A stretch of DNA of 64,000 bases, taken from positions 1,364,001 through 1,428,000 of the forward strand of contig NZ_CP045737.1 of NCBI RefSeq assembly GCF_009649075.1. Direction: 5' to 3'. Positions 26,815 through 36,562 of the stretch are shown piece by piece. This stretch comes from Aeromicrobium yanjiei. GTDB taxonomy: Bacteria; Actinomycetota; Actinomycetes; Propionibacteriales; Nocardioidaceae. The notes beneath the pieces are model-generated. The model searched no databases, had not been told where the DNA came from, and worked only from the letters and a program-made list of their open reading frames with translations. A program made the position numbers and the translations under genes. Numbering within the stretch: the first letter of the stretch is position 1; the number at the start of each line of letters is the position of its first letter.

Positions 26815-29800
26815 ATGTCGAGTGACTCGTCATTCGTGCACCTGCACGTCCACACGGAGTACTCGATGCTCGACGGCGCGGCTCTCCTCGACGGGCTCTT
26901 CGAACGCACCGCGGAGCTGGGCATGCCGTCGATCGCGATGACCGACCACGGCAACCTGCACGGCGCCTACGACTTCTACAGCAAGGCCAAGGCGCACGGG
27001 GTCAAGCCGATCATCGGCATGGAGGCCTATCTCACGCCCAACATCCCGCGGCACGAGAAGAAGGCCGTGCTGTGGAACAAGGGCGCCCGGGACGCCGACG
27101 TCGCGGGCCGCGGCGCGTACACGCACATGACGCTGCTCTCGGAGACCACCGAAGGCATGCACAACCTGTTCCGCATCGGCTCCTACGCGAGCCTCGAGGG
27201 CCAGTACCGCAAGCCCCGTGCCGACCGTGACCTGCTGCAGCGCTACGGCAAGGGCCTGATCGCGACGACGGGCTGCCCGTCCGGGGAGATCCAGACCTGG
27301 CTGCGCATCGGCAACTACGAGAAGGCGCGTGCCTCGGCCGCCGAGTTCCAGGACATCTTCGGCAAGGAGAACTTCTTCCTCGAGCTGATGGACCACGGCC
27401 TCGAGATCGAGCGCACGGTCCGCGACGGGCTGCTGCGACTCAAGGCCGATCTCGACCTGCCTGCCATCGCGACCAACGACTCGCACTACACGAGCCCCGA
27501 GGACGCCGAGGCGCACTCGGCCCTGCTGTGCGTCCAGTCCGGCAGCACCCTGACCGACCCCAACCGCTTCAAGTTCGACTCCAACGACTTCTACATCAAG
27601 TCCGCCGCCGAGATGCGCGACCTGTGGGAGGACCGGTTCGACCTCAAGGAGGCGTGCGACAACACGCTCCTGATCGCCGAGCGGTGCAATGTCGAGTTCA
27701 CCGAGTCCAACGGTGGCTACATGGCTCGCGCCGACATCCCCGACGGGGAGACCGAGGAGAGCTGGTTCGTCAAGGAGGTCTGGCGGGGCATCGAGAGCCG
27801 CTACCCCGGCGACAAGCTGACCGACGAGGTCCGCGCCCGCACCGAGATGGAGCTCGACGTCGTCCGCACCAAGGGCTACTGCGGCTACTACCTCGTGGTC
27901 GCCGACTTCATCAACTGGGCCAAGGACAACGGCATCCGGGTCGGCCCGGGGCGTGGATCGGGTGCGGGCTCGATCGCCGCGTACGCGCTGCGCATCACCG
28001 ACCTGTGCCCGCTCACGCACGGCCTGATCTTCGAGCGCTTCCTCAACCCCGAGCGCCCCTCGATGCCCGACTTCGACATCGACTTCGACGAGCGCCGCCG
28101 CAGCGAGGTCATCCGCTACGTCAGCAACAAGTACGGCGAGGAGCGCGTCGCGATGATCGCGACGTTCGGCCGGCTCAAGTCCAAGGCCGCGATCAAGGAC
28201 GCCGCCCGCGTCATGGACTACCCGTTCTCGCACGGTGAGCGCATCACCAAGGCGCTCCCGGCCGACATCATGGGCAAGGGCGTGACCCTCAAGGGCCTGT
28301 TCGACAAGAACGACAAGCGCTACGGCGACGGCGGTGACTTCCGCAAGCTCCACGACGAGGACGCGGACGTTCGCAAGATCTACCAGACCGCCCTCGGCCT
28401 GGAGGGCCAGATCCGTCAGTGGGGCGTCCACGCCGCCGGCGTCATCATGTCCAGCGATCCCTTGATCGACATCGTGCCGATCATGAAGCGCGAGCAGGAC
28501 GGCGCGATCATCACCCAGTTCGACTACCCGATGTGCGAGGCGCTCGGGCTGGTCAAGATGGACTTCCTGGGCCTGCGCAACCTCACGGTCCTCGACGACG
28601 CGCTGATCAACATCAAGCGCAACCGGGGCATCGACCTGGTCCTGGAGGACCTCGACTTCGAGGACCAGGCGACGTACGACCTGCTCGCCCGCGGTGACAC
28701 GCTCGGGGTGTTCCAGCTCGACGGCGGGCCGATGCGTGCGCTCCTGCGCAGCATGAAGCCCGACAAGTTCGAGGACATCTCGGCCGTCGGCGCGCTCTAC
28801 CGCCCCGGTCCGATGGGCGCGGACTCGCACAACAAGTACGCCCGCCGCAAGAACGGCCGCGAGCCGATCGACCCGATCCACCCCGAGCTGGAGAAGCCGC
28901 TGGAGACGGTGCTGGGGGAGACCTACGGCCTGATCGTCTATCAGGAGCAGGTCATGGAGATCGCCCAGGTGCTCGCCGGGTTCTCCCTCGGACAGGCCGA
29001 CAACCTGCGTCGCGCGATGGGCAAGAAGAAGAAGTCCGAGCTGGACAAGCAGTACGCAGGCTTCCAGCAGGGCATGCTCGAGCGGGGCTACTCGCAAAAG
29101 GCGATCACGACGCTGTGGGACATCCTGCTCCCGTTCTCGGACTACGCCTTCAACAAGGCGCACTCCGCGGCGTACGGCGTCATCTCCTACTGGACGGCCT
29201 ATCTCAAGGCCAACTACCCGGCCGAGTACATGGCGGCGCTGCTGACCAGCACGCGCGTCGACAAGGACAAGTCGGCGATCTACCTCAACGAGTGCCGTCG
29301 CATGGGCATCAAGGTGCTCCCGCCCGACGTCAACGAGTCGGTCTCCAACTTCGCCTCCGTGGGCCCCGACATCCGCTTCGGCCTGGGCGCGATCCGCAAC
29401 ATCGGCGAGAACGTCGTCGCGGGCATCGTGGAGGGGCGCACGACGGGCGGCCCCTACGCGGACTTCAACGACTTCCTCGACAAGGTCCCGACGCTCGTGT
29501 GCAACAAGCGCGTGCTGGACTCGCTCATCAAGGCCGGGGCCTTCGACTCCCTCGGGCACCGTCGGCGCGCGCTGACGACCGTGGCGGAGGAGGGCGTCGA
29601 CCTCTACATCGACCTCAAGCGGCAGGCCGCGATCGGCCAGGACTCGCTGTTCGGCGGCGGCGACGACGTCTTCACGGGCGGCCGGGTCGAGGTGCCCGAG
29701 ACGATGCCGGAGTGGGAGAAGACGCAGCTGCTCGCCTTCGAGCGCGACATGCTCGGCCTCTACGTCTCGGACCACCCGCTGCAGGGCCTCGAGCACGTGC

Positions 29801-30351
29801 TCCGGGCGAGCAGCGACTCCACGATCGGCGACCTGCTCACCAACACCGATCTGCCCGACGGCAGCACGATCCGCATCTGCGGGCTCATCACCGGCGTGCA
29901 GCGGCGGATGAGCAAGAAGGGCGACCCCTGGGCCTCGATCACGATCGAGGACCTCGAGGGCGGCATCGAGGTCATGGTGTTCCCAGGTGCCTACCAGCTC
30001 GCGATGCCGGTGCTCGTGCCCGACACGATCGTCGTGGTCAAGGGCCGCGTGCGCCGCAAGGACGAGGGCATCGAGCTCAACGCCCTCGAGGTCACGATGC
30101 CCGCGATGGGCTCCGGCGGCCCCGAGCGTCCGCTCGTCGTGACCCTTCCGGTGGCCCGCTGCACCGCCGACACGATCGGCACCTTCAAGCAGGTGCTGTC
30201 GGCCCATCCCGGCATGTCCGAGGTGCACCTGCGGCTCGTCGGCAACGGGACGACCAAGGTCATGCGGCTCGACGACAGCCTGCGTGTGGCACAGTCGTCG
30301 TCGTTGATCGCCGACCTCAAAGAGCTGCTGGGTCCCCATTGCCTGTCCTGA
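26815..30351 (+). CDS. dnaE: DNA polymerase III subunit alpha
   Basis: The replicative polymerase, 1178 aa, a DnaE1-type protein. The N-terminal PHP domain keeps the metal-binding pattern (HLHVHTEYS at about 8-16, MTDHGNLHG), so it may retain the proofreading activity described for mycobacterial DnaE1. The palm acidic motif PDFDIDF gives D419 and D421. RVGPGRGSGAGS, YRPGP and YQEQVM are typical of Pol III alpha. A C-terminal OB-fold (TIRICGLITGVQRR) and tau-binding-like tail follow. It starts at ATG with GAGGAGG upstream. Confidence 0.98.
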   Translation: MSSDSSFVHLHVHTEYSMLDGAALLDGLFERTAELGMPSIAMTDHGNLHGAYDFYSKAKAHGVKPIIGMEAYLTPNIPRHEKKAVLWNKGARDADVAGRGAYTHMTLLSETTEGMHNLFRIGSYASLEGQYRKPRADRDLLQRYGKGLIATTGCPSGEIQTWLRIGNYEKARASAAEFQDIFGKENFFLELMDHGLEIERTVRDGLLRLKADLDLPAIATNDSHYTSPEDAEAHSALLCVQSGSTLTDPNRFKFDSNDFYIKSAAEMRDLWEDRFDLKEACDNTLLIAERCNVEFTESNGGYMARADIPDGETEESWFVKEVWRGIESRYPGDKLTDEVRARTEMELDVVRTKGYCGYYLVVADFINWAKDNGIRVGPGRGSGAGSIAAYALRITDLCPLTHGLIFERFLNPERPSMPDFDIDFDERRRSEVIRYVSNKYGEERVAMIATFGRLKSKAAIKDAARVMDYPFSHGERITKALPADIMGKGVTLKGLFDKNDKRYGDGGDFRKLHDEDADVRKIYQTALGLEGQIRQWGVHAAGVIMSSDPLIDIVPIMKREQDGAIITQFDYPMCEALGLVKMDFLGLRNLTVLDDALINIKRNRGIDLVLEDLDFEDQATYDLLARGDTLGVFQLDGGPMRALLRSMKPDKFEDISAVGALYRPGPMGADSHNKYARRKNGREPIDPIHPELEKPLETVLGETYGLIVYQEQVMEIAQVLAGFSLGQADNLRRAMGKKKKSELDKQYAGFQQGMLERGYSQKAITTLWDILLPFSDYAFNKAHSAAYGVISYWTAYLKANYPAEYMAALLTSTRVDKDKSAIYLNECRRMGIKVLPPDVNESVSNFASVGPDIRFGLGAIRNIGENVVAGIVEGRTTGGPYADFNDFLDKVPTLVCNKRVLDSLIKAGAFDSLGHRRRALTTVAEEGVDLYIDLKRQAAIGQDSLFGGGDDVFTGGRVEVPETMPEWEKTQLLAFERDMLGLYVSDHPLQGLEHVLRASSDSTIGDLLTNTDLPDGSTIRICGLITGVQRRMSKKGDPWASITIEDLEGGIEVMVFPGAYQLAMPVLVPDTIVVVKGRVRRKDEGIELNALEVTMPAMGSGGPERPLVVTLPVARCTADTIGTFKQVLSAHPGMSEVHLRLVGNGTTKVMRLDDSLRVAQSSSLIADLKELLGPHCLS

Positions 30352-30355
30352 GCCC

Positions 30356-30901
30356 GTGCCCGTCGTGAGCGAACCCTCGCTCCCCACCTCGAACCCGCCG
30401 CGGGTGACCCCGGCGGTGCCTCGGCGCGTCGTGCTCGCGGCCGTCGTCATGCTGCTGCTCGGTGTCGTGGGCGGTCTCGTGTGGGTCTGGCTGGCCGATC
30501 CGGCCCAGTGGCAGGTCACCTCCCGCGGGATCGTCATGTCCGAGTCCGAGTCGCAGGGGCAGTTCGGCGTGATCGTGGTGTTCGTGGCGATCGGTGCCGT
30601 GGTCTCGCTCGGCTGGGGCTGGGTCACCGGCCGGCGGCTCGAGGAGCTCGGCTGGGTCCTCACCCCGTTCGTGGTGGTCGTGACGGTGCTGGCGGCGCTC
30701 CTGGCCTGGCGCATCGGGGTCGAGCTCGGCCCGCCCGACCCGGCCACGGTCGCGAGGCCGTCCGTCGGCGACCGCATCCCGGCCCAGCTGAAGATCGACG
30801 GGATCGTCCCGTTCCTCGTGTGGCCGATCTTCGGCCTGATCGGTCTGGTCGGTGCCGTCTGGTCGACCCGCCGGGAGCCGGACCCCGCGACGTACGCCTA
30901 G
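30356..30901 (+). CDS. four-segment membrane protein, possibly DUF2567-like
   Basis: A 181-aa protein with four hydrophobic segments (about 25-46, 62-84, 95-116 and 148-167), separated by a loop with PAQWQVTSRGIVMSESES and one with GPPDPATVARPSVGDRIPAQLKI. The layout resembles the actinobacterial family DUF2567, but the match is from memory and uncertain. No function is known. Start GTG 30356 or in-frame GTG 30365 are both possible; neither has a clear ribosome site, so it may be coupled to dnaE, whose stop is five bases upstream. It overlaps the ybaK stop by 4 bp, tail to tail. Confidence 0.6.
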   Translation: MPVVSEPSLPTSNPPRVTPAVPRRVVLAAVVMLLLGVVGGLVWVWLADPAQWQVTSRGIVMSESESQGQFGVIVVFVAIGAVVSLGWGWVTGRRLEELGWVLTPFVVVVTVLAALLAWRIGVELGPPDPATVARPSVGDRIPAQLKIDGIVPFLVWPIFGLIGLVGAVWSTRREPDPATYA

Positions 30902-31389
30902 CGCGCGATGCGGGCGGTGACCGCTCCGGTCACCCGCACGAGATCCTCAGGTCGCACCTCGGCCTCGAGCCCACGACGTCCGCCCGAGACGAAGACCGTC
31001 TCCCACCGCGAGGCTGACCGGTCGACGACCGTGCGGTGCTGCTTCTTCTGCCCGACGGGGGAGATCCCGCCGATGACGTAGCCCGTGGCCCGCTGGGCCT
31101 GCGCCGCGTCGGCCATCTGCGCCCGTTTGCCGCCCAGGGCCTCCGCGAGGGCCTTGAGGTCCAGCGACCCCATCACGGGGACGACGCCGACGCACAGCTC
31201 TCCGTCGACGACCGCCATGAGGGTCTTGAAGACCCGGGCCGGCTCCACGCCGAGGGCGCGCGCCGCCTCCATGCCGAACGACTCCGCGCGCGGGTCGTGG
31301 ACGTACGAGTGGGGGGTGAAGTCGATGCCGGCACGGTGGAGCATGACGAAGGCCGGTGTCGCGTCTGCGGGCTTCTGGTTGGCGGCCAC
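30898..31389 (-). CDS. ybaK: YbaK/EbsC-type Cys-tRNA(Pro) deacylase
   Basis: A 163-aa YbaK-like editing protein that hydrolyses Cys-tRNA(Pro), a mischarged product of prolyl-tRNA synthetase. Seen: SYVHDPRAESFGMEAARALGV at the N terminus, the lysine in ARVFKTLMAVVDGELCVGV, the segment LKALAEALGGKRAQMA and the glycine-rich GYVIGGISPVGQ that forms the substrate pocket. The start is GTG 31389, six bases from a TACGGT box, divergent from hisD. Family assignment is firm; activity is inferred. Confidence 0.9.
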   Translation of the reverse strand: MAANQKPADATPAFVMLHRAGIDFTPHSYVHDPRAESFGMEAARALGVEPARVFKTLMAVVDGELCVGVVPVMGSLDLKALAEALGGKRAQMADAAQAQRATGYVIGGISPVGQKKQHRTVVDRSASRWETVFVSGGRRGLEAEVRPEDLVRVTGAVTARIAR

Positions 31390-31395
31390 AGCCTT

Positions 31396-31416
31396 ACCGT
31401 AGTGCGTCCGTAGACT
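31396..31416. promoter_or_regulatory. divergent -10 boxes for leaderless ybaK and hisD
   Basis: On the minus strand TACGGT (31396-31401) lies 6 nt before the ybaK GTG. On the plus strand TAGACT (31411-31416) lies 7 nt before the hisD GTG at 31424. Both genes appear leaderless. The two -10 boxes are only 9 bp apart, so polymerase binding at the two promoters must compete. Confidence 0.5.
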
Positions 31417-31423
31417 TGATGGT

Positions 31424-32752
31424 GTGATGAGACGTCTCGACCTTCGTGAGCTCGACCCCTCTGCCGACGAGGCCCCCGCGGTCTACAGCGCTGCCGTGCC
31501 ACGTGCGGCCGTCGACGTCGAGCATGCGCTGGCGGCCGTCCGCCCGATCTGCGACGACGTGCGCAGGCGCGGCACCCAGGCGGTGCTGGACGCGGGCGAG
31601 AAGTTCGACGGCGTACGTCCGGAGCAGCTCCGGGTCCCGGCAGCCGCGCTGAGTGACGCGCTCGCAGACCTGGCGCCCGAGATCCGCGCCGCGCTGGAGG
31701 AGTCGATCCGCCGGTTGCGCCAGACCTGCGCCGCCGAGCTCGAGCAGTCGCTGGTCACCGACGTCGCCCCGGGTGCGACGGTCGAGCGGCGGATCGTGCC
31801 GATGCAGCGCGTCGGCCTCTACGTCCCGGGTGGCCTCGCGCCCCTCGTCAGCACCGTGATCATGAACGCGGTCCCCGCCCAGGTCGCGGGCGTGCCCGGC
31901 ATCGCGTTGGCCAGCCCGCCGCAGTCCGAGTTCGGCGGACTGCCGCACCCCACGATCCTCGCGGCGTGCGCCCTGCTCGGCATCGACGAGGTCTACGCGG
32001 CCGGAGGCGCCCAGGCGCTCGCGATGTTCGCGTACGGCGCGTCGTCCGACGACGGTGTCGACTGCCGCCCGGTCAACCTCATCACGGGTCCCGGCAACAT
32101 CTACGTCGCAGCGGCCAAGCGCCACCTGCAGGGCACCGTCAGCATCGACTCCGAGGCGGGCCCCACGGAGATCGCGATCATCGCCGACGACACCGCCGAC
32201 CCCGCGTTCATCGCGGCCGACCTGATCAGCCAGGCCGAGCACGATCCCATGGCCGCCAGCGTCCTGATCACCGACAGCGAGGTGCTCGCGACGGCGGTCG
32301 AGGTGGAGGTGGACCTGCAGGTCGAGGACGCCAAGCACGCCGACCGCATCACCACGGCCCTCGACGGCCCGCAGTCGGCGACCGTCCTGGTCCGCGACCT
32401 CGACCAGGCCGTCGACGTCGCGAACGGCTACGCCGCCGAGCACCTGGAGATCCAGACCGCCGACGCGGGCCAGGTCGCGGCCCGGATCGTCAACGCCGGC
32501 GCGATCTTCGTGGGCTCGCACACCCCGGTGTCGCTCGGCGACTACGCGGCCGGCTCCAACCACGTCCTGCCGACGGCGGGCTGCGCGTGCCACTCCTCGG
32601 GTCTGTCGGTGCGGGCGTTCTGCAAGAACATGCACGTCGTGACCTACTCCGAGGCGGCGCTGCGTGAGGTGGGCGACCACGTCGTCACGCTGGCCGAGGC
32701 CGAGAACCTGCCCTCGCACGGCGCGGCCGTGTCGATCCGGACGTCGCGCTGA
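31424..32752 (+). CDS. hisD: histidinol dehydrogenase
   Basis: HisD oxidises L-histidinol to L-histidine with two NAD+, the last pathway steps, using a zinc ion. The 442-aa protein has [18 protein letters not shown], the Zn-ligand region, [25 protein letters not shown] and the C-terminal NHVLPTAG. The start is GTG 31424; ATG 31427 is the next codon and also possible, but the TAGACT box fits a leaderless GTG. First gene of hisD-C-B-H, with a one-base stop-start overlap (TGATG) to hisC. Confidence 0.97.
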   Translation: MMRRLDLRELDPSADEAPAVYSAAVPRAAVDVEHALAAVRPICDDVRRRGTQAVLDAGEKFDGVRPEQLRVPAAALSDALADLAPEIRAALEESIRRLRQTCAAELEQSLVTDVAPGATVERRIVPMQRVGLYVPGGLAPLVSTVIMNAVPAQVAGVPGIALASPPQSEFGGLPHPTILAACALLGIDEVYAAGGAQALAMFAYGASSDDGVDCRPVNLITGPGNIYVAAAKRHLQGTVSIDSEAGPTEIAIIADDTADPAFIAADLISQAEHDPMAASVLITDSEVLATAVEVEVDLQVEDAKHADRITTALDGPQSATVLVRDLDQAVDVANGYAAEHLEIQTADAGQVAARIVNAGAIFVGSHTPVSLGDYAAGSNHVLPTAGCACHSSGLSVRAFCKNMHVVTYSEAALREVGDHVVTLAEAENLPSHGAAVSIRTSR

Positions 32753-33828
32753 TGCCCGTTCCCGACTGGGTCCCGATCCGCGAGGAGCTCCGGGACGACG
32801 AGCCGTACGGTGCGCCCCAGCTCGACGTGCCCGTCCAGCTCAACACCAACGAGAACCCCTACGGCCCGAGCGAGGAGACCGCCCGCGACATCGCGGACTC
32901 CGTGCTGCGCGTCGCGACGACGCTCAACCGCTATCCCGACCGCGAGGCGACCGAGCTGCGGACGTCGCTGGCGGCGTACCTGGGCCACGGGCTCACTGCC
33001 GACCAGGTGTGGGCCGCGAACGGCTCCAACGAGGTCATGCAGCAGGTGCTGCAGGCGTTCGGCGGGCCCGGCCGCACCGCGGTGTCGTTCGCGCCGACGT
33101 ACTCGATGTATCCCGAGTACGCCCGCAACACGCACACCCGCTGGGTCGCGGGGCGTCGCCGCGACGACTTCGGGATCGACGTCGACGCGGCGCTCGAGCT
33201 GATCGCCGCCGAGAAGCCGGACGTCGTGATCCTGACGTCGCCCAACAACCCGACCGGCTCGGCGCTGGACCCCGCGCACACGCGGGCGGTGCTGGAAGCG
33301 GCCCCTGGCGTCGTCGTGGTCGACGAGGCGTACGCGGAGTTCCGCCGCGACGGGACGCCCAGCGCGCTCGAGCTGCTCGACAAGTTCCCGCGGTTGCTGG
33401 TGACCCGCACGATGAGCAAGGCGTTCGCGCTGGCCGGGGGCCGCCTCGGCTACGTCGCCGCGGACGCCGCGATCATCGACGCACTGCGCATCGTCCGGCT
33501 GCCGTACCACCTGTCCGCGGTCAGCCAGGCGGCCGCGACCGCCGCGCTGCGTCACCGGGACGAGCTGCTGGCCCAGGTCGACGCCCTGCGCACGACCCGC
33601 GACGAGACCGCCGACTGGCTGCGCGCCGAGGGCTTCGAGGTCGCTGACTCCGACGCCAACTTCATCTTGTTCGGCCGGTTCGAGGACCGGCACCAGGTCT
33701 GGCAAGGGCTGCTGGACCGCGGGGTGCTGATCCGTGAGGTCGGGCCCCTAGGATGGCTACGCGTGTCGATCGGCACGCCACAGGACATGCAGGCATTCAG
33801 GACGGCACTCCAGGAGGTGACCCGATGA
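32752..33828 (+). CDS. hisC: histidinol-phosphate aminotransferase
   Basis: HisC transfers the amino group from glutamate to imidazole acetol phosphate. The 358-aa PLP enzyme has [10 protein letters not shown], the NNPTG motif in [10 protein letters not shown], the PLP aspartate in VVDEAYAEF and the Schiff-base lysine K223 in [15 protein letters not shown]. Its stop overlaps hisB (ATGA). Some actinobacterial HisC proteins also act on aromatic amino acids; this cannot be decided from sequence. Confidence 0.95.
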   Translation: MPVPDWVPIREELRDDEPYGAPQLDVPVQLNTNENPYGPSEETARDIADSVLRVATTLNRYPDREATELRTSLAAYLGHGLTADQVWAANGSNEVMQQVLQAFGGPGRTAVSFAPTYSMYPEYARNTHTRWVAGRRRDDFGIDVDAALELIAAEKPDVVILTSPNNPTGSALDPAHTRAVLEAAPGVVVVDEAYAEFRRDGTPSALELLDKFPRLLVTRTMSKAFALAGGRLGYVAADAAIIDALRIVRLPYHLSAVSQAAATAALRHRDELLAQVDALRTTRDETADWLRAEGFEVADSDANFILFGRFEDRHQVWQGLLDRGVLIREVGPLGWLRVSIGTPQDMQAFRTALQEVTR

Positions 33829-34448
33829 CGCTTCGCAAGACATCCCGCGAGGCCCGCACAGCGCGCATCGAGCGGAAGACCTCCGAGTCGCACGTCGTGG
33901 TCGAGGTCGACCTCGACGGCACCGGGGCCAACGACATCTCGACCGGTGTCGGCTTCTACGACCACATGCTCACGGCGTTCTCGCGGCACTCGTTGATCGA
34001 CCTCACGGTCAGGACCGAGGGCGATCTGCACATCGACGCCCACCACACGGTCGAGGACACGGCGATCTGCCTCGGACAGGCGCTGCGCGAGGCGCTCGGC
34101 GACAAGGCAGGCATCAAGCGCTACGGCGATTCGCTCGTGCCGCTCGACGAGTCGCTCGCCCAGGCCGTCGTCGACGTGTCGGGCCGTCCCTATTTCGTGC
34201 ACTCGGGAGAGCCCGAGCGCCAGATCACCGCGATCATCGGCGGGCAGTACTCCGGCTCGCTGACCGCGCACGTCCTGGAGTCGATCGCGCACCACGCGGC
34301 GGTCACGATGCACGTACGCCTGGTCGAGGGTCGCGATCCGCACCACATCGCCGAGGCGCAGTTCAAGGCCGTGGCGCGCGCGTTCCGGGAGGCGATCGCC
34401 CTCGACCCGCGTGAGTCCGGCGTGCCGTCGACGAAGGGTGCGTTGTGA
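33825..34448 (+). CDS. hisB: imidazoleglycerol-phosphate dehydratase
   Basis: A monofunctional HisB of 207 aa (no phosphatase domain), dehydrating IGP in histidine synthesis. The Mn-binding histidine motifs are present: [26 protein letters not shown] and [15 protein letters not shown]. The upstream open frame is not coding: the ATG at 33825 overlaps the hisC stop and gives the expected N terminus ([15 protein letters not shown]). Confidence 0.96.
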   Translation: MTLRKTSREARTARIERKTSESHVVVEVDLDGTGANDISTGVGFYDHMLTAFSRHSLIDLTVRTEGDLHIDAHHTVEDTAICLGQALREALGDKAGIKRYGDSLVPLDESLAQAVVDVSGRPYFVHSGEPERQITAIIGGQYSGSLTAHVLESIAHHAAVTMHVRLVEGRDPHHIAEAQFKAVARAFREAIALDPRESGVPSTKGAL

Positions 34449-35080
34449 CCCGTCCCCGGGTGGCAGTGCTGGACTACGGATCGGGCAACCTCCGGTCGGC
34501 GGTGCGCGCGGTCGAGCGCGCGGGTGCCGAGGTCGAGCTGACCGCCGATGCCCGCGTGGCCGCGGAGGCGGACGGCCTGCTGGTCCCGGGCGTGGGGGCG
34601 TTCGAGTCCTGCATGAAGGGGCTCGAGGCGGTCGACGGCGTCCGCATCATCGAGCGTCGGCTGATCGCCGGTCGTCCGGTGCTGGGCATCTGTGTCGGCA
34701 TGCAGATCCTGTTCGCGGAGGGCATCGAGCACGGCGTGCGGACCAAGGGCTGCGGCGAGTGGCCCGGGGTCATCGAGCGCCTGCAGGCCCCGATCGTGCC
34801 CCACATGGGCTGGAACACGGTCGAGCCGGGCGAGGGATCGCGCATGTTCGCGGGCCTGGAGGACGAACGGTTCTACTTCGTGCACTCCTACGGGCTGCGC
34901 GACTGGGTGCTGTCGCAGCCGCCGGCATTCCCCGACCCTCAGGTGACCTGGACCGAGTACGCCGAGGAGCGCTTCGTCTCGGCGGTCGAGCACGGTCCGC
35001 TGTGGGCGACGCAGTTCCACCCCGAGAAGTCCGGCGACGCGGGCCTGCGCCTGCTGCAGAACTGGCTCGCGACGCTCTAG
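34445..35080 (+). CDS. hisH: imidazole glycerol phosphate synthase, glutaminase subunit
   Basis: HisH releases ammonia from glutamine and channels it to HisF. The 211-aa class I glutaminase has the nucleophile C83 in LGICVGMQ, and H192 and E194 in TQFHPEKSG, completing the triad. The start GTG overlaps the hisB stop. A short GC-rich hairpin follows the stop. The partner gene hisF is about 1.5 kb downstream, after hisA and a DUF1707 gene. Confidence 0.96.
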   Translation: MTRPRVAVLDYGSGNLRSAVRAVERAGAEVELTADARVAAEADGLLVPGVGAFESCMKGLEAVDGVRIIERRLIAGRPVLGICVGMQILFAEGIEHGVRTKGCGEWPGVIERLQAPIVPHMGWNTVEPGEGSRMFAGLEDERFYFVHSYGLRDWVLSQPPAFPDPQVTWTEYAEERFVSAVEHGPLWATQFHPEKSGDAGLRLLQNWLATL

Positions 35081-35089
35081 GCCCGCCGT

Positions 35090-35106
35090 CCGCCCGATCC
35101 GGGCGG
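35090..35106 (+). terminator. short GC hairpin after hisH
   Basis: CCGCCCG (35090-35096) pairs with CGGGCGG (35100-35106) across a 3-nt loop, ten bases after the hisH stop and just before the hisA promoter. There is no T-run. A weak or partial terminator is plausible. Confidence 0.4.
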
Positions 35107-35131
35107 GGCGGGGGACCGCTCGGGCGACAGA

Positions 35132-35137
35132 TAGCAT
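35132..35137 (+). promoter_or_regulatory. candidate -10 box for leaderless hisA/priA
   Basis: TAGCAT is followed by 7 bases and the GTG at 35145, with no ribosome site between. This marks a second promoter inside the his cluster. Confidence 0.5.
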
Positions 35138-35144
35138 CGCCTGC

Positions 35145-35870
35145 GTGACCCTCGAACTCCTTCCCGCCGTCGACGTCGCCGATGGACAGGCCGTGCGCCT
35201 CGTCCAGGGCGAGCTCGGCAGCGAGACCGCCTACGGATCCCCGCTCGACGCCGCCCTGCAGTGGCAGACCGACGGAGCGGAGTGGATCCACCTCGTGGAT
35301 CTCGACGCCGCATTCGGCAAGGGCTCGAACCGTGAGCTGCTGGCCGAGGTCGTCGGGCGCCTCGACGTCAAGGTCGAGCTGTCCGGCGGCATTCGCGACG
35401 ACGCGTCCCTCGAGGCCGCGCTCGCGACCGGCTGCACCCGCGTGAACCTGGGCACCGCCGCGATCGAGAACCCCGACTGGTGCGCCAAGGCCATCGGCCA
35501 GTACGGCGATCGCATCGCCGTGGGCCTGGACGTGCGCGGCACGACCCTCGCGGCCCGCGGGTGGACCGAGGAGGGCGGCGACCTGTTCGAGGTGCTCGCC
35601 CGCCTCGAGCGCGACGGCTGCGCCCGCTACGTGGTCACCGACGTCACCAAGGACGGCACGCTGACCGGTCCCAACCTCGACCTGCTGCGCCAGGTCTGCG
35701 AGCAGACCGACAAGCCGGTCGTGGCGTCCGGCGGCGTCTCCAGCCTGCAGGACCTGCGCGACATCGCGACCCTGACGGGTGTCGGCGTCGAGGGCGCGAT
35801 CGTCGGCAAGGCGCTGTACGCCGGTGCGTTCACCCTGCCCGAGGCCCTGGCCGCGGTCCGGGAGAGCTGA
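35145..35870 (+). CDS. priA: phosphoribosyl isomerase, PriA-type (HisA/TrpF)
   Basis: HisA isomerises ProFAR; the actinobacterial form PriA also isomerises phosphoribosyl anthranilate (the TrpF step). The 241-aa TIM barrel has [10 protein letters not shown] with D10, [22 protein letters not shown] with D170 and [10 protein letters not shown]; these are very close to mycobacterial PriA as I remember it. A dual role is supported by context: trpC, trpB and trpA are in the window and no trpF is. Its substrate range is inferred. Start GTG, likely leaderless. Confidence 0.93.
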   Translation: MTLELLPAVDVADGQAVRLVQGELGSETAYGSPLDAALQWQTDGAEWIHLVDLDAAFGKGSNRELLAEVVGRLDVKVELSGGIRDDASLEAALATGCTRVNLGTAAIENPDWCAKAIGQYGDRIAVGLDVRGTTLAARGWTEEGGDLFEVLARLERDGCARYVVTDVTKDGTLTGPNLDLLRQVCEQTDKPVVASGGVSSLQDLRDIATLTGVGVEGAIVGKALYAGAFTLPEALAAVRES

Positions 35871-35873
35871 CCC

Positions 35874-36407
35874 GTGGCGGCCGCCGACGTCTGGTTGACG
35901 TTCTCGGCCGACCCGCGCGAGTCCGCCTCGGCCGACCTGAAGGCGTCCGACGCCGACCGGGACGTCGCGGCCGCCGCCCTGCGCGAGGCCTACGCCGACG
36001 GCCGGCTCACCCGCGACGAGTACGACGACCGCAGCTCGACGGCGCTCGGCGTCCGCTCGCTCGGCGGCTTCCTGCCGCTCCTCGTCGACCTCTTCCCGTC
36101 CGGGCCGGCGCCGGTCCCCGCCGTCTCGACCCAGCTGCGCTCCGAGGCGCTCGTGACGTACCGCCGCGATCTGCGGGACGCGCGCAACGGCTGGCTGTTC
36201 GTGTCGGGCCTGTGCACGGCCATCTGGGCTGCCACGAGCGGCGCCGCGGGCGAGCTCCTGTTCTTCTGGCCGGTGTTCCCGTCGCTCGGTGTCGGCATCG
36301 GCTACGCCTCGACGAGGCTCAACGCCGAGTCCCGGATCGAGGCGATCGAGGACAAGCTGGCCGAGTCCCGCCGAGCCCGCCGCCGCGACGACGACTCGCC
36401 CACCTGA
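35874..36407 (+). CDS. DUF1707 domain membrane protein
   Basis: A 177-aa protein starting with GTG three bases after hisA. The N-terminal part (about 20-75) is the DUF1707 domain: LKASDADRDVAAAALREAYA, DGRLTRDEYDDR, GVRSLGGFLPLLVDL; DUF1707 resembles SHOCT-like short domains found at the start of actinobacterial membrane proteins. The C-terminal half has two hydrophobic segments (about 105-122 and 125-145) and a charged tail. Function unknown. Co-transcription with hisA is likely. Confidence 0.82.
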   Translation: MAAADVWLTFSADPRESASADLKASDADRDVAAAALREAYADGRLTRDEYDDRSSTALGVRSLGGFLPLLVDLFPSGPAPVPAVSTQLRSEALVTYRRDLRDARNGWLFVSGLCTAIWAATSGAAGELLFFWPVFPSLGVGIGYASTRLNAESRIEAIEDKLAESRRARRRDDDSPT

Positions 36408-36423
36408 CCGCCCGTCGTGAGCG

Positions 36424-36542
36424 ACCGATCTTTCGGCGTTTGCGTAGCCCTAGCACCGCGAACGCACAAAGATCGGTGACACCGGCGACGGACGTTTCGG
36501 CGTTTGCGCAGCCCCCGCACCGCGAACGCATAAAGATCGGTC
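36424..36542. repeat. second tandem pair of palindromic repeats (family A)
   Basis: Copy one (36424-36477) has exact terminal arms ACCGATCTTT and AAAGATCGGT around GCGTTTGCG...CGCGAACGC. Copy two (about 36490-36542) keeps TTTCGGCGTTTGCG and the right arm AAAGATCGGTC, while its left arm is degraded. The core GATCTTTCG(G/A)CGTT(T/C)GCG is shared with 12471-12590. It lies between the DUF1707 gene and the hisF promoter. Confidence 0.8.
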
Positions 36543-36550
36543 GGCCCCGG

Positions 36551-36556
36551 TAGGCT
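36551..36556 (+). promoter_or_regulatory. candidate -10 box for leaderless hisF
   Basis: TAGGCT is followed by 6 bases and GTG 36563, with no ribosome site. It lies only 9 bp after the end of the family A repeat, so the repeat may abut or contain the -35 region. Confidence 0.5.
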
Positions 36557-36562
36557 CGTCCG

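Noticed and set aside
26830..30777. A very long open frame antisense to dnaE
   Set aside because: Same compositional effect; dnaE on the plus strand accounts for the region with all polymerase motifs.
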